A program made the translations under genes and the position numbers. Positions 6,125 through 6,390 of a stretch of DNA of 6,390 nucleotides are shown one piece after another. Source of the DNA: Acidobacteriota bacterium (lineage in GTDB: Bacteria > Acidobacteriota > Terriglobia > Bryobacterales > Bryobacteraceae). The notes beneath the pieces are model-generated. The model was not told the DNA's origin. It was given only the letters and a program-made list of their open reading frames with translations, and did not search any database. Each line of letters begins with the position of its first letter. Position 1 is the stretch's first letter. Location: NCBI GenBank assembly GCA_947466555.1, contig CANIFK010000322.1, positions 1-6,390 on the forward strand, in the 5' to 3' direction.

Positions 6125-6390
6125 ACCTCCCCGCCTACCTAGCCCACTTCGAATCCACCTGGACCGAAAACACACCCATCGAACAAGTGCGTTTCGTAGT
6201 CCTCGACAGTGAAACCACCGGCCTGGACACCCGCCGCGACAAGATCATCACGATCGGAGCCGTCGCCGTCATCGACGGCGAAATCCTCCTCGAAGACGCG
6301 TATGAAGCCATGTGCAAGCTGGATTACAACCGAGCCAGCGTCACCATCCACGGCATCACGAGAGACGAAACCAAAGACGCCATGGACGAA
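6121..6390 (+). CDS. DEDDh-type 3'-5' exonuclease (DNA polymerase III epsilon-like), 3'-truncated by window end
   Basis: Ninety residues are visible and the frame runs open to the window end. After a lead of about 23 residues, VRFVVLDSETTGLD (23-36) is the Exo I motif with metal-binding D29 and E31. It is followed by DKIITIGAVAVIDGEI (40-55) and a VTIHGIT segment (74-80), all in the order of the DnaQ-like RNase T/exonuclease fold. The Exo II and Exo III motifs would lie beyond the window, so catalytic completeness cannot be judged. The ATG overlaps the stop of the CNB-DUF294 gene (ATGA), indicating coupled translation and probably a functional pair. Lack of a polymerase domain and this context argue against a replicative proofreading subunit. 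The substrate, DNA, RNA or a small oligonucleotide, is not predictable from this part. Confidence 0.87.
   Translation, partial: MNLPAYLAHFESTWTENTPIEQVRFVVLDSETTGLDTRRDKIITIGAVAVIDGEILLEDAYEAMCKLDYNRASVTIHGITRDETKDAMDE

Noticed and set aside
5291..6175. 294-residue - strand open frame opposite the sensor gene
   Set aside because: Gly/Glu/Val-rich shadow without family motifs; it covers the end of one real gene and the start of the next.
1..6390. tRNA, rRNA, CRISPR array or insertion sequence
   Set aside because: Coding genes fill nearly the whole window; no repeat-spacer pattern, terminal inverted repeats, transposase or cloverleaf-like segment was seen.

Overview
The window is a dense, high-GC bacterial segment. 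All six recognisable genes lie on the + strand, and the only clear intergenic gap is 54 bases (4433-4486). Codon choice is extreme: C-ending codons dominate (GCC, CTC, GTC, ATC, CCC, CGC), while Glu, Lys and Gln mostly use GAA, AAA and CAA. This makes the + strand very C-rich and G-poor and produces many long shadow frames. The style and the MFS protein recall Verrucomicrobiota (Opitutales-like) or possibly Acidobacteriota. That is an impression, because no rRNA or marker gene is present.

Region 1 (1-4432) looks like a sugar-acid catabolic operon. It holds the 3' part of an MFS anion:cation symporter-type permease, a form IV RuBisCO-like protein (RLP), a DUF1537 (four-carbon acid sugar kinase family) kinase, and a small Rossmann-fold dehydrogenase resembling D-apionate oxidoisomerase. 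The combination matches the D-apionate/3-oxo-isoapionate route: ApnO converts D-apionate to 3-oxo-isoapionate, OiaK phosphorylates it, and an RLP (OiaX or OiaT) breaks down the phosphorylated 3-oxo acid. The permease would import the acid. Junctions are a 23-base overlap, an ATGA overlap and a 3-base gap, so co-transcription and translational coupling are likely. By eye, the RLP keeps nearly all RuBisCO catalytic residues, including the carbamylated-lysine motif and the loop-6 lysine, but carries a Ser where RuBisCO has Lys177.

Region 2 (4487-6390) is a signalling pair unrelated in function to region 1. A cyclic-nucleotide-binding-like domain is fused to a DUF294/DUF294_C nucleotidyltransferase-like region. 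It is followed with an ATGA overlap by the start of a DEDDh 3'-5' exonuclease of the DNA polymerase III epsilon type, cut by the window end. In this copy both aspartates expected in the DUF294 nucleotidyltransferase motif are replaced (Pro and Lys), the CBS pair usual in the family is reduced, and the cyclic-nucleotide phosphate-binding cassette is degenerate. It therefore looks like a catalytically dead sensor or scaffold paired with a nuclease.

No tRNA, rRNA, CRISPR array, insertion sequence or clear intrinsic terminator was seen. The catabolic pathway is known from the literature. The least-described parts are the degenerate sensor paired with an exonuclease, and the exact reaction of this RLP.
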